64,000 nucleotides of DNA from Azotobacter salinestris (lineage in GTDB: Bacteria > Pseudomonadota > Gammaproteobacteria > Pseudomonadales > Pseudomonadaceae): assembly GCF_009363155.1 (NCBI RefSeq), contig NZ_CP045303.1:1-64000 (forward strand), in the 5' to 3' direction. Position numbers and translations under genes: made by a program. The notes beneath the pieces were generated by a model. The model searched no databases. It saw only the letters and a program-made list of their open reading frames with translations, and was not told where the DNA came from. Shown piece by piece: positions 42,442-51,442 of this stretch (its first letter is position 1; every line of letters begins with the position of its first letter).

Positions 42442-42649
42442 TAGAAGGCATCGGTACGCCAGCGCAGGATGCGATTGTAGACGGAACGCACGCAACCGAA
42501 CGTCCTGGCAAGCAGTTCTGCTTGTTCTGGAGTCGGGTAGAAGCGGTACTTGTAGGCGCGTTTCGTCATGCATCACAAAATAACCAAATTAATGTAAAGA
42601 TAGCAACCACTTGAGAAGGAGGCAGCGAGAACAGGGGCGCCCTGCGGGC

Positions 42650-42686
42650 GCCGCGCTATCCCTCCCCGCACTAGAAGTACGGGGTT
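42650..42686 (-). repeat. Left-end remnant of the 33405-type TnpB element
   Basis: On the minus strand, ACCCCGTACTTCTAGTGCGG followed by GGAGGGATAGCGCGG matches the left end of the 33405 element (one hairpin difference). Only the end is left, with no tnpB attached. Confidence 0.75.
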
Positions 42687-43014
42687 TCTCGCGAAAATCG
42701 GATGAAACACCACAAATCCGCCCAGCAAGCCCATCCGCACATCGAAACTGTTCGCCGCCTTCACGCGCTGCGCAACATGGTCCGCTGTACCGGCACGAAA
42801 GGTTTCAGGGCCCGCATCGAGTTTGTGCAGCTGGCCTACCGCTACGGCTTGGTCGAAGAAATAACCAGCTACGCCTGTGGGATCTCGGCCATGAGGACCT
42901 GGGCGAGCGTACTTTCGATACCTGTTTCGAGATGGGCGATTCCGTTCCCAGCTTCGAGCAGTGTTCGTCAGTGAACATCAATCGGGACAATTGCAAACCT
43001 GCAGGGTTGTCGGT
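42687..43014. other. Gap with unassigned coding-like fragment
   Basis: The frame from ATG 42702 (MKHHKSAQQAHPHIETVRRL, HALRNMVRCTGTKGFRARIE) may be the start of a truncated gene that loses frame after about 42860. No family is recognised. Confidence 0.3.
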
Positions 43015-43887
43015 ATGGGAACCTCAATTCTGCGGGTTTACTCTTCTTCATCAACGCCTCTCGTTCGAAACGTCAACAGGCCCTTAAACGACCGCAATAC
43101 GTGGATTTCCGTTTTGGCAAAAAGTGTAGATAGGCGCGACTACGAAAGTGCAGATCGCCCCATCGTGGTCATGGCGAAGGACTATCCAGCGGGACATGTC
43201 GTGCCGCGGCACACCCATGCTTGTGGGCAGCTCATCTACGCAGTTTCCGGGATCATGGAAGTTCGCACGGACAGCGGCCTGTGGCTGGTGCCGCCGCAAC
43301 GCGCCTTGTGGATGCCCGCAGGGATCGCCCACGCCATGCGCACACGAAGCAGCCCGGTGGCATTGCGCACGGCATATGTTCGAGTGAATCGGTGTCCCGC
43401 CGATGCACCTGAACAACCCAGCGCGGTACAGGTTTCGAGCTTGCTGCGGGAACTCATCCTGCGAGCAGCCGCGATTGCCCTTGACTACCCCGAGGACAGC
43501 CGGGATAGCCGCATCCTGGGTCTGATCCTGGAGGAAATCACCTGGTCGCCGGAACAGAGGCTGCATTTGCCCACGGGCCGGGATAGGCGGTTGGTAGCGA
43601 TCTGCGAAGCAATCCTGGCCCACCCGCAGGACAACCGCACCTTGGACGACTGGGCCAGTCAACATGGCGCAACGGCGCGCACCCTGTCGCGCCTGTTTAC
43701 GGCTGAACTTGGCGTGCCGTTTCGGATATGGCGGCAGCAGGCGCGCGTCATGGCAGCGCTACCGCGCCTGGCCGCCGGCGAACCCGTGACGGTCGTGGCG
43801 CTGGAGATGGGCTACGACACGCCAGGCGCTTTTTCCTCCATGTTCAAGCGGCTGCTGGGGGAGTCGCCCAGCCGCTACTTCCCATAG
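43015..43887 (+). CDS. AraC-family transcriptional regulator with cupin domain
   Basis: About 290 residues from ATG 43015; the start is uncertain, since homologues usually begin nearer the DRRDYESADRP block. The N-terminal cupin (AGHVVPRHTHACGQLIYAVSGIMEV, LVPPQRALWMPAGIAHAM) binds an effector or metal. The C-terminal double helix-turn-helix shows TLDDWASQHGATARTLSRLF and GYDTPGAFSSMFKRLLGESPSRYF. It is 137 bp upstream of the EamA gene on the same strand; such regulators often control an adjacent efflux gene (inference). Confidence 0.9.
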   Translation: MGTSILRVYSSSSTPLVRNVNRPLNDRNTWISVLAKSVDRRDYESADRPIVVMAKDYPAGHVVPRHTHACGQLIYAVSGIMEVRTDSGLWLVPPQRALWMPAGIAHAMRTRSSPVALRTAYVRVNRCPADAPEQPSAVQVSSLLRELILRAAAIALDYPEDSRDSRILGLILEEITWSPEQRLHLPTGRDRRLVAICEAILAHPQDNRTLDDWASQHGATARTLSRLFTAELGVPFRIWRQQARVMAALPRLAAGEPVTVVALEMGYDTPGAFSSMFKRLLGESPSRYFP

Positions 43888-44277
43888 GCAGGCTGGTAAC
43901 GCCTTTGTCCTGTTCGGCGTAATTATTGTCTTTCCGAGCGAAGCTCGATGAGCTGCAGGGAAACACACTATCTGGTGATTCGGCGGCATACCGCCTACCA
44001 CCATTCCCGATAGGACCTGACTTCATGGATCCGCGTGTAGCGCAACGCCGCTATCTCCTGCTGATACTCTGCTCCACCTTTCTGCAAGGCTCGTCCTTTG
44101 TCGCCAGCAAGGTCGTCCTGACCGAGCTACCGCCCGTGTGGTTGGCCACGCTGCGGTTTTTCGTAGCCGCCCTATCGCTGCTGCCTTGGCTGTGGTTGCG
44201 TCACCGCAACCGTGTAGCTGGCGGCATGGCGGTTCCGATCACCGCCATGCCCTGGCTGCGGCTGGCCGTCATCGGCC

Positions 44278-45884
44278 GATTCTGTTGAAAAAGTAGGTTC
44301 AGCGGCAGCCAGCCGTTCAGGTGTGCCTGCTGTCGAAGTGGCTGCAAGTCACTTCAAGTTGCCTTTCGGTATTTCACTGAGCGTCCTTGCTCTGGTTTGA
44401 GGGTTAATCCGAGGGTTTCTGCTCGCAGCAGACGTACCTATCCCCTAAGCGGTGGCCCTTGAGGCAAAAGCTTGGCCATGCGGCGCAAGTTCTGCACCAT
44501 CGCCGCCAAGGTGAATTCGTCAGTGGCACCTGTCAGTCCACGCAGTCGTAAGCGATCGAGTTTCATGATCCGTTTGAGGTGGGCGAAAAGCATCTCCACC
44601 TTCTTTCGCTCGCAGCGAGAGACGAGGTATTCCGGTGTTTTGGCGATGCGTCGGGCCACGTCGCGGGCAGCCTCATGGATGCTGCGGACGATCTTCCGAT
44701 TCGGCGTGTTGGGGCAGCACTTCGCTTTTAACGGACAGGTAGCGCAATCGGTTTGGCTGGAGCGGTAGATGATGGTGTTGGCCTTGGTCACCCGCGATCT
44801 TTTCCGGGTGAAGGCGCGCCATTCACTGCGTAGCGGTTTGCCGGCTGGGCAGCGGTATTCATTGGCCTCCTGATTCCAGTAGAAGTCGTTACTGGAGAGG
44901 CTGTCGTCCTTGCGCTCGGTCTTGTCCCACACTGGCACGTGCGGCTCGATGTCCTTCTCTTCGACCATCCAGGCCAGCATCGGGGCAGTGCCATAAGCGG
45001 TATCGCCAATGAGGCGTTCTGGCGTGAGGTCGAACTGCGCTTCGACGCGCTCCACCATCGTTTGGGTCGAATCGACTTCGGCGGTGCGATGCGCTGGGGT
45101 AGCTTCCACATCCAGGATCACGCCGTGCTGAGTGTCGATCAGGTAGTTGGTGGAATAGGCAAAGTACGCCGGGCCACCTGGCGCTGCGGTCCAGCGAGCC
45201 AGCGGATCGGTGAGCGAAATCTTCTTGGGGAGGGCTTCGGCCAGCGCTTCTTCATCGAGAGCCTCAAGGTACTCGCGCACGGCGCGGCTGCTGAGCGCTG
45301 GATCGCGCCAATCGACCTCATCTCCCGCTACCCCACGTTGCCGGCTGGCATCCGCCTTGATGATGCTGGCGTCGACAGCGAAACCTTCACCCTTGACCAG
45401 GCCGGCCGCCATGCAGCGCCGCAGCACCTCATTGAACAACCAGCGGAACAGATCACTGTCACGGAAACGGCCGTGGCGATTCTTCGAGAAGGTTGAGTGA
45501 TTGGGTACTGTGTCTTCCAGACCCAGCCGGCAGAACCAGCGATAGGCCAGGTTTAGATGTACCTCTTCGCACAATCGCCGCTCGGAACGGATGCCATAGC
45601 AGTAGCCGACGACCAGCATGCGAACCATCAATTCCGGGTCAATCGAGGGACGCCCGATGGGGCTATAGAAATCCGCCAGGTAGGCGCGCAGGTCACTGAG
45701 ATCCAGGCACTGGTCGATGCTGCGCAGGAGGTGTTGGGCCGGGACGTGATCTTCCAGATTAAACGAGTAGAACAGGCGCTGCTGTCCTCCCGGTAACTGT
45801 CCCATCATGCTGTTCGCCCCCATGCTCGCTGACAGAGCAATTCTGCCGACGGCATGGGGAAGCAGCTACTTTTTCAACAGAATC
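44278..45884 (-). mobile_element. IS1182-family element, complete
   Basis: 1607 bp with perfect ends GATTCTGTTGAAAAAGTAG / CTACTTTTTCAACAGAATC and target duplication GGCC (44274-44277, 45885-45888), a palindromic 4-bp target as usual for IS1182. Excision restores the EamA frame. Confidence 0.95.
44438..45823 (-). CDS. IS1182-family transposase
   Basis: 461 residues. N-terminal DUF772 domain (YSPIGRPSIDPELMVRMLVVGYCYGIRSERRLCEEV) and DDE domain: EGFAVDASIIKADASRQR (D), ERLIGDTAYGTAPM (D), and the C-terminal KKVEMLFAHLKRIMKLDRLR (E). The Cys cluster CATCPLKAKCCP is typical. Intact. Confidence 0.95.
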   Translation of the reverse strand: MGANSMMGQLPGGQQRLFYSFNLEDHVPAQHLLRSIDQCLDLSDLRAYLADFYSPIGRPSIDPELMVRMLVVGYCYGIRSERRLCEEVHLNLAYRWFCRLGLEDTVPNHSTFSKNRHGRFRDSDLFRWLFNEVLRRCMAAGLVKGEGFAVDASIIKADASRQRGVAGDEVDWRDPALSSRAVREYLEALDEEALAEALPKKISLTDPLARWTAAPGGPAYFAYSTNYLIDTQHGVILDVEATPAHRTAEVDSTQTMVERVEAQFDLTPERLIGDTAYGTAPMLAWMVEEKDIEPHVPVWDKTERKDDSLSSNDFYWNQEANEYRCPAGKPLRSEWRAFTRKRSRVTKANTIIYRSSQTDCATCPLKAKCCPNTPNRKIVRSIHEAARDVARRIAKTPEYLVSRCERKKVEMLFAHLKRIMKLDRLRLRGLTGATDEFTLAAMVQNLRRMAKLLPQGPPLRG

Positions 45885-46604
45885 GGCCTCTTGCAGACGG
45901 CAGGCGTCATGGCGTTCTTGACGATGGGCCTGACGCAGACCACTGCCTCCAAAGCGGCGATCCTGATGGCCAGTAATCCACTGCTGGTGGCGTTGCTGGC
46001 CGGCATTCTGCTCAAGGAGCGGGTACGCCCCCAAACCTGGCTGGGCCTGCTGCTGGCCTTTGCGGGCGTGGTGGTCTGCATCGGCGTGCAATCGGTGATG
46101 AGCGGCGCCATCGGCCACGGGGAAGCGCTGGTCATGGCGGGTTCGGCCTGCTGGGCGTTCGCCACGTTGGCCAGCAAGCGCTTTCGCTTGGCCATCGACA
46201 CCTGGACGCTGACGTTCTGGCAAATGCTCATCGGTGCGGCCGCGCTTACTCTACTGGCAGCTTGGCGTGGCGAGCCGTTCGTCTTGCCAACTGATACGGC
46301 GGCCGCCTTCCTGTGGCTGGCCATTCCCGCCTCGACGGGCGCCATGGGGTTGTGGTTCGCTGCGTTGCATGCGGGTGGTGCTGTCCGCACCAGTGGCTTC
46401 CTGTTCCTGTGTCCCTTCTTTGCTGCACTCATCGCCTTTGCCACCGGGGGCGAAATGCTCTCCACCCACGAATTGCTGGGTGGTGTGATGATCGCCGTGG
46501 GCATTGTCCTACTGTCCCGGGCACCAGCCGCGAAGCCGGCTCATCAAGCGGCTTCCCTGGAGAACATGCCATGACGGGTTCTGTCGCAATAGCGCGGCCA
46601 GGTA

Positions 46605-47698
46605 CTAATCTTTTAAAAAGTAATGTCATGCTGCTGTATATCGGCAGTCCGGGTGAAACAATCTCACCAACTCCGGCAACTTCTGGATTCTGCGCAGCGC
46701 GCCCAGGGCCAACTTCTTCATTTCCTCCCGGCTCTGCACAAGACGCCTGGAGACACTGCGCTTGACGTGCCCCAAGACCTGCTCGTCCGGGTTCAACTGC
46801 GGCGAGTACGGCGGCAGATAGAAGAGTTTCAGGCGCCCCGCCTATTCTTCGACGAACGCCCTGACCAGCCGGGCCTTGTGCACCGGATGGCCATCGACGA
46901 TCACGAAGACCGGCTGCTCGGCACCGATCAGCAGGCGCTTGAGAAACTCGCGGAACACGCTGGCCGTCACCGTCCCGTCGTGCAGCATGAAGCGGAACTC
47001 GCCGCGCGTCCCGACCGCCGACAGCAGGTTCACCGAGAAGCGTCGGCCGGTCACCTCGACCACCGGCGTTTCCCCCTGCGGTGCCCAGGTCGTGCCGGCA
47101 TGGTAGTCGGAGCGCAGGCCCGACTCGTCCGCGAAGTAGATCCTTGCCCCCGCTGCACGGGCCTCGGCCCGAATCGCCGGCCAGGTCTCGTTTTCCCACT
47201 GGCGCACCAGCGCCGCATCCTGCTGCCAGGCGCGATGCAAGGGTTTCTGCGCGGTGAAGCCGAGCAGCTTCATGATCCGGCTCACGGCGGACAGCGACAG
47301 CGTCTTGCCGAACTGGCGGCGGATCAATTCGGCGATCAGCGACAAGGTCCACAGGCCGAACTCGAAACGGTATTGCAGCGGCGAGTGGTCCCGAACGGCC
47401 TGTGCCAGCCAGCGCATTTCCTCGGCACTGATCCTGGGGGGACGTCCGGGAACCGGCTTGGCGAGCAGGGCGTTCTGTCCGCCATTGGCGAAGTCGGACA
47501 GCCAGCGAAAGACGCTGCGGATATTGACGCCGAAGGCGGCCGCCACGCTTTGGACTGTCTGCCCTTCGCGAACGGCCTTGATCGCCTGTTGGCGCATGAC
47601 CTGGAGGGAGTGGTGGTCGATTGCCCGACCATCGGAGTTTCGTTTGCATTTCATGGGGGTATTGTCTCTCAATATGACAATACTTTCGATAGGTTTAG
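46605..47698 (-). mobile_element. IS630-family element, copy B
   Basis: 1094 bp, inverted relative to copy A, ends CTAATCTTTTAAAA... and ...GATAGGTTTAG, flanked by TA (46603-46604, 47699-47700). Seven bases shorter than copy A: no extra base at the frameshift site, and a 6-nt deletion near the transposase end. Confidence 0.9.
46626..47654 (-). pseudogene. IS630-family transposase with internal stop (copy B)
   Basis: Reads in one frame through the point where copy A is shifted (KLLGFTAQKPLHRAWQQDAAL), with YFADESGLRSDYHAG and FVIVDGHPVHKARLVRAFVEE. Then a CAG-to-TAG change (near 46842) stops translation before the final Glu region LPPYSPQLNPDEQV, which remains readable beyond. Two codons are also missing near the C-terminus. 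Confidence 0.9.
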
Positions 47699-47821
47699 TA
47701 AGCTGAACGCTCGAAACGAAACCGACCGAGGCGCCGATGACCCTGCTCAGCCCAGCGACGGCTCGCGCCCATGTCTCCACCGACCGCCTCATCAAGGCCT
47801 CGAAAGGCAAAAGACCTTGAA

Positions 47822-48057
47822 AGGGGGGCCTCCCAAGCCTGTTCGAATTGTGGCTGTCTGCCCGATTCGAGGCCGAAAGGTATCGCAGGACTTGGAGTAA
47901 GGGAGTGGACTTGCAGTGAGTGTGGTGTCACTCACGACCGCGATGTGAACGCGGCCAGGAACATTCTCGCGGCCGGGCATGGCCGTCCAGTAGTGGGCAT
48001 CCCCTTCCTTTCCGCCTATGGCGGCGAGCGTTAGCGAGAGGGAGGGAAGGATGTCAA
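47822..48057 (+). pseudogene. 3' remnant of a 33405-type TnpB element
   Basis: Encodes ACSNCGCLPDSRPKGIAGLG and [20 protein letters not shown] plus the tail AAGHGRPVVGIP, nearly as in the intact tnpB at 33489. It ends with the same right end GGATGTCAA (to 48057), but the hairpin is altered (GGCGGCGAGCGTTAGCGAG). The 5' part of the gene is missing. Confidence 0.88.
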
Positions 48058-49994
48058 CTTTGACGGCAGCTGCGACACATCTTGATGATGCTGCCCTCAA
48101 GGACCATCTGCACCTGCCGCGGTGTCATGGCATGGCGCATCGTGAAGGTGGCCTCCTGCGTCGTGTTGATGACGGTAACGCGATCACCGCGCCGTATTTC
48201 TTCGTTGAGGTCGGGCAGTCTGAGTCGGTCACCGGAGCGGATCGCATCGTAGTCGGCTTCCTTTTCGAAGCTCAGCGGCACGATGCCGAAATTGCACAGG
48301 TTTTGCCAATGGATCCGCGCGAAGCTCTTGGCCAGCACCGCACGTACACCGAGGTAGCGCGGGGCCAGGGCAGCGTGTTCGCGACTCGAACCCTGGCCGT
48401 AGTTCTCACCGCCGACGATGAACGACGTACCTCCTTGCTGCTGCATTGCCCGGTCGTAGTATCCCTCGTCGATCTGGTAGAAGGTGAACTTCGCGATCTC
48501 GGGGATGTTGCTGCGCAGGGGCAGCACCTTCGCGCCTGCGGGCATGATCTCGTCGGTGGAGACGTTGTCGCCGGTCTTGATCAGTACCGGTCCCGAGAGT
48601 GCGTCCGGAAGCGGGTCGAACTCGGGCAAGGAGGCGATGTTGGGCCCCTTGATCAGGGCGACCAGTCTGCCGTCTTCAGCCGGCGGGGCGAGAGCCTCGG
48701 TATTGAGGATGTAGTGCTCGGGCTCCTTGAAGTGGGGGTAAGCGAAATCGAGGGTGCGGGGGTCGGTGATGACCCCGGTGATTGCCGAAGCGGCGGCCGT
48801 CTCGGGGCTGCAGAGATAGACCTTGTCCTCCTTGGTGCCCGAGCGGCCGGGGAAGTTGCGCGGCATGGTGCGCAGGCTGATGCTTTCCGTCGCCGGGGCC
48901 TCACCCATGCCGATGCAGCCGCCGCAACCCGCCTGGTGGATGCGTGCGCCACGGTGGATGAGGGTGCCGAGGTAGCCCAGCGCGGAGAGGTTTTCCAGAA
49001 TCTGCCGCGAGGTGGGGTTGATGTCGAGTGAGACGTCCTCGTGGACACCATGCTGTTCGAGCATCATCGCCACGATTGCGAAATCCCGCAGGCCTGGGTT
49101 GGCCGAGGAGCCGACGACGCACTGGCGTACCGGCCTTCCGGCCACTTCGCTGACGGGGACAACGTTGCCGGGGCTGCTGGGGCAGGCGATCATCGGCACA
49201 AGAGAGGCGAGGTCGATCTCGATCTCCTCGTCGTAGGTGGCACCCTCGTCGGCGACCAGCTCGACCCACGCCTCTTCGCGGCCACGAGAGGCAAGAAACT
49301 CCCTCAAGACGACGTCGGAAGGGAAGACGCTTGTCGTCGCTCCCAGTTCCGCTCCCATGTTGGCGATGACGTGGCGGTCCATGGCGCTCAGGCCCTGCAG
49401 CCCATCCCCGTAATACTCGAAGACCTTGTCCACACCCCCGCTGACGTCGTAGCGGCGCAGCATCTCCAGGATGATGTCCTTGGCGCTGACCCAGTCGGGC
49501 AGGCTGCCGGTCAGCCTGACGCCGACGATGCGCGGCATCTTTACGTAGAAGGGCTCTCCGGCAATCGCCATCGCCACCTCCAGCCCCCCGGCACCAATGG
49601 CGAGCATTCCCATCGACCCGGCAGCGCAGCTGTGGCTGTCCGAACCGAGCAGGGTGCGTCCCGGCCGGCCAAAGTGTTCCATGTGCACCGGGTGGCTCAC
49701 CCCGTTGCCCGGACGGCTGTACCAGATGCCGAAGCGTCGGCAGGCACTCTGCAAGAAGAGATGGTCGTCGGCGTTTTTGAAATCCGTCTGCAGCAGGTTG
49801 TGGTCGACATATTGCACCGAGACCTCCGTCTTGGCGCGCTCGAGCCCCATTGCCTCGAGTTCGAGCATCACCATCGTGCCTGTGGCGTCCTGAGTGAGGG
49901 TCTGGTCGATCTTGATCGCGATTTCTTCAGCCTCGCACATTGCTCCTTTGAGCAGGTGAGACGCGATCAATTTCTGGGTGACGTTTTTCGGCAT
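48054..49994 (-). CDS. Aconitase-family hydratase
   Basis: 646 residues from ATG 49994, with AGGAGG six bases upstream. The aconitase N-domain shows TLLGSDSHSCAAGSMGMLAIGAGGLEVA (about 145-172). The Fe-S ligand motif IHQAGCGGCIGMGEAP provides two Cys (about 357-360). The swivel domain has VGGENYGQGSSREHAALAPRYLG (about 555). Length fits the ~650-residue Aquifex-type aconitases. The position that usually carries the first ligand (GSCTN) reads GSSAN here. The stop codon lies in DNA from the TnpB right end, so the last residues (CRSCRQS) may not be native. Probably citrate/isocitrate isomerisation or a related hydroxy acid. Confidence 0.85.
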   Translation of the reverse strand: MPKNVTQKLIASHLLKGAMCEAEEIAIKIDQTLTQDATGTMVMLELEAMGLERAKTEVSVQYVDHNLLQTDFKNADDHLFLQSACRRFGIWYSRPGNGVSHPVHMEHFGRPGRTLLGSDSHSCAAGSMGMLAIGAGGLEVAMAIAGEPFYVKMPRIVGVRLTGSLPDWVSAKDIILEMLRRYDVSGGVDKVFEYYGDGLQGLSAMDRHVIANMGAELGATTSVFPSDVVLREFLASRGREEAWVELVADEGATYDEEIEIDLASLVPMIACPSSPGNVVPVSEVAGRPVRQCVVGSSANPGLRDFAIVAMMLEQHGVHEDVSLDINPTSRQILENLSALGYLGTLIHRGARIHQAGCGGCIGMGEAPATESISLRTMPRNFPGRSGTKEDKVYLCSPETAAASAITGVITDPRTLDFAYPHFKEPEHYILNTEALAPPAEDGRLVALIKGPNIASLPEFDPLPDALSGPVLIKTGDNVSTDEIMPAGAKVLPLRSNIPEIAKFTFYQIDEGYYDRAMQQQGGTSFIVGGENYGQGSSREHAALAPRYLGVRAVLAKSFARIHWQNLCNFGIVPLSFEKEADYDAIRSGDRLRLPDLNEEIRRGDRVTVINTTQEATFTMRHAMTPRQVQMVLEGSIIKMCRSCRQS

Positions 49995-50238
49995 GGGACC
50001 CTCCTGGAGGAGAAGGTACATGTTTTTAATTATACAGCGTCCCAGTAAACAGCTTGGCCCGATACCCCAGGCCATCAGCTTCCCGCCAATAAAATGGGCG
50101 CTGGCACAAGCCCAGCTCAGAGCGAAGGAGATTTTCCTCACTCCACCTGGCTGCGGGATGCCGGGACACACGCAAACCTTTCCCTTCGAGCGGAAAACCC
50201 GGCTCAAGCACCGAACACCCCTTCACAGGAGATCCAGG

Positions 50239-51330
50239 ATGGTTTTTTCGGCCCGACGTGCCAACGGATTCAGGTTGGAACGCATACAGGCCTCCCGGCA
50301 GTATGCCGGCGGCGGCTTCATGAACACCTACCCGGCCAGCGTACAGCGCGTGCCCGAGGGGCGGCCGACGCTGGCCGACTTCCTGTTCCGCGGCGAGGGC
50401 CGCACGCCGGCGAACCCCCACCCCATCATCGACCCACGCGCCAGCTGGGCCCGGCCCGTCGAAACCGGGCTGCGGGCCACCTGGCTTGGCCATTCGACCG
50501 TGCTGCTGGAAATCGACGGCCACCGGGTGCTGACCGACCCGGTGTGGGGCGCGCGCGTCTCACCGTTGCCCTTTCTCGGCCCCAAGCGCTTCCATCCGGT
50601 GCCGGTCGACATCGCGGCCCTGCCGCCGCTCGATGCGGTGCTGGTCTCCCACGATCACTACGACCATCTGGACTATCCGAGCATTCGGGCGCTGGCCAAG
50701 CGGCGGGTGCCCTTCGTCACCTCGCTCGGCGTCGGCCTGCACCTGGAGGCGTGGGGCGTGCCGGCCGAGCGTATCGTCGAGCTCGACTGGTGGGAGCGCA
50801 CCGTGCTGCCGGGTGGCCTGACGATCACTGCCGCGCCAGCGCACCACTATTCCGGGCGTGGGCTGCGCGATCGCAACGTGACGCTGTGGTCGTCGTTCGC
50901 CCTGCGTGGCGAGCGCCATGCGGTGTTCTTCAGCGGCGACACCGGGCTCTCGCCGGCCTTCGCCGACATCGGCCGGCGGCTAGGGCCGTTCGATCTGGTG
51001 ATGCTCGAGGTCGGCGCCTTCCATCCGGCCTGGGGGAATATTCACCTGGGGCCGGACAACGCCCTGCGGGCCTTGGAGCAGTTGGGCAGCGGGCGTTTCC
51101 TGCCGGTGCACTGGGGGACCTTCAACCTGGCCATGCACCCCTGGTCCCAGCCGGCGGATGTGCTGCTGGCGCACGCCTCGGAGGGGCTGGTGATGCCGCG
51201 CCTCGGCGAGCCGGTCGAGCCGGCCCGGGTCGAGGCGGTGGAGCCGTGGTGGCGTGGGGGGAGCGAGGCCGACTGGCAGGGTGCTGAGCAGCAGGACGCC
51301 GGATTGCCGGCGCTCCCCGTCCGGGAATAG
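50239..51330 (+). CDS. Metallo-beta-lactamase fold hydrolase (NAPE-PLD/RomA-like)
   Basis: 363 residues from ATG 50239 (GGAG upstream). The N-terminal part (FMNTYPASVQRVPEGRPTLADFLFRGEGRTPANPHP) is characteristic of this subgroup. The metal site is AVLVSHDHYDHLDYPSI (HxHxDH, about 133-149), followed by TAAPAHHYSGRGLRDRN (about 194) and HAVFFSGDTGLSPAFADIG (about 230) and a final His in FLPVHWGTFNLAMH. Such enzymes cleave phosphodiester-type or lactone-like bonds; the substrate here is unknown. Likely cytoplasmic, no signal peptide. Confidence 0.92.
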   Translation: MVFSARRANGFRLERIQASRQYAGGGFMNTYPASVQRVPEGRPTLADFLFRGEGRTPANPHPIIDPRASWARPVETGLRATWLGHSTVLLEIDGHRVLTDPVWGARVSPLPFLGPKRFHPVPVDIAALPPLDAVLVSHDHYDHLDYPSIRALAKRRVPFVTSLGVGLHLEAWGVPAERIVELDWWERTVLPGGLTITAAPAHHYSGRGLRDRNVTLWSSFALRGERHAVFFSGDTGLSPAFADIGRRLGPFDLVMLEVGAFHPAWGNIHLGPDNALRALEQLGSGRFLPVHWGTFNLAMHPWSQPADVLLAHASEGLVMPRLGEPVEPARVEAVEPWWRGGSEADWQGAEQQDAGLPALPVRE

Positions 51331-51442
51331 CCGCACCGCAACACGCGCCCAAGGCGCCGCCCGGCCAGCGCCTTGGGATTTTCCGGCTGGCAGGTAGCAT
51401 GGCCTGCAACCACCATTGCAGCGCATGCGCGAGGCCAGACAC

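Larger units (their letters stand above)
40318..42569 (-). pseudogene. tnpB split by IS630 and frameshifted
   Basis: The N-terminal part (42442-42569, TKRAYKYRFYPTPEQAELLAR to RWRTDAFY) continues across the IS630 element as YQEQKKIGYTAASSRLTALK. The RuvC part shows TLGIDLGLKDLFVTSEGE, VVCAETLAVKNMIRH and the zinc finger [33 protein letters not shown]. A frame change at about 40560 separates the zinc finger from the rest. So two lesions inactivate it. Confidence 0.88.
40280..42610 (-). mobile_element. Second TnpB element, interrupted by IS630
   Basis: On the minus strand the element starts after TCAA (complement of 42611-42614) and ends with hairpin CCCCTTCC-TTCA-GGGAGGGG plus GCAGTCAA at 40280. 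The tnpB gene inside is broken by an IS630 copy (41337-42441) and a frameshift. It differs from the 33405 element in sequence and so is a separate lineage. Confidence 0.75.
44025..46574 (+). pseudogene. EamA/DMT-family transporter split by IS1182
   Basis: Parts 44025-44277 and 45889-46574 join into 312 residues (VIG|LLQTAGVMAFLTMG), with about ten hydrophobic segments in two EamA repeats: FLQGSSFVASKVVLTELPPV and ASKAAILMASNPLLVALLAG in the first, GEALVMAGSACWAFATLASKR and GFLFLCPFFAALIAFATGGE in the second. DMT exporters move small metabolites or drugs. The insertion lies after the third membrane helix and abolishes function. Confidence 0.92.
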
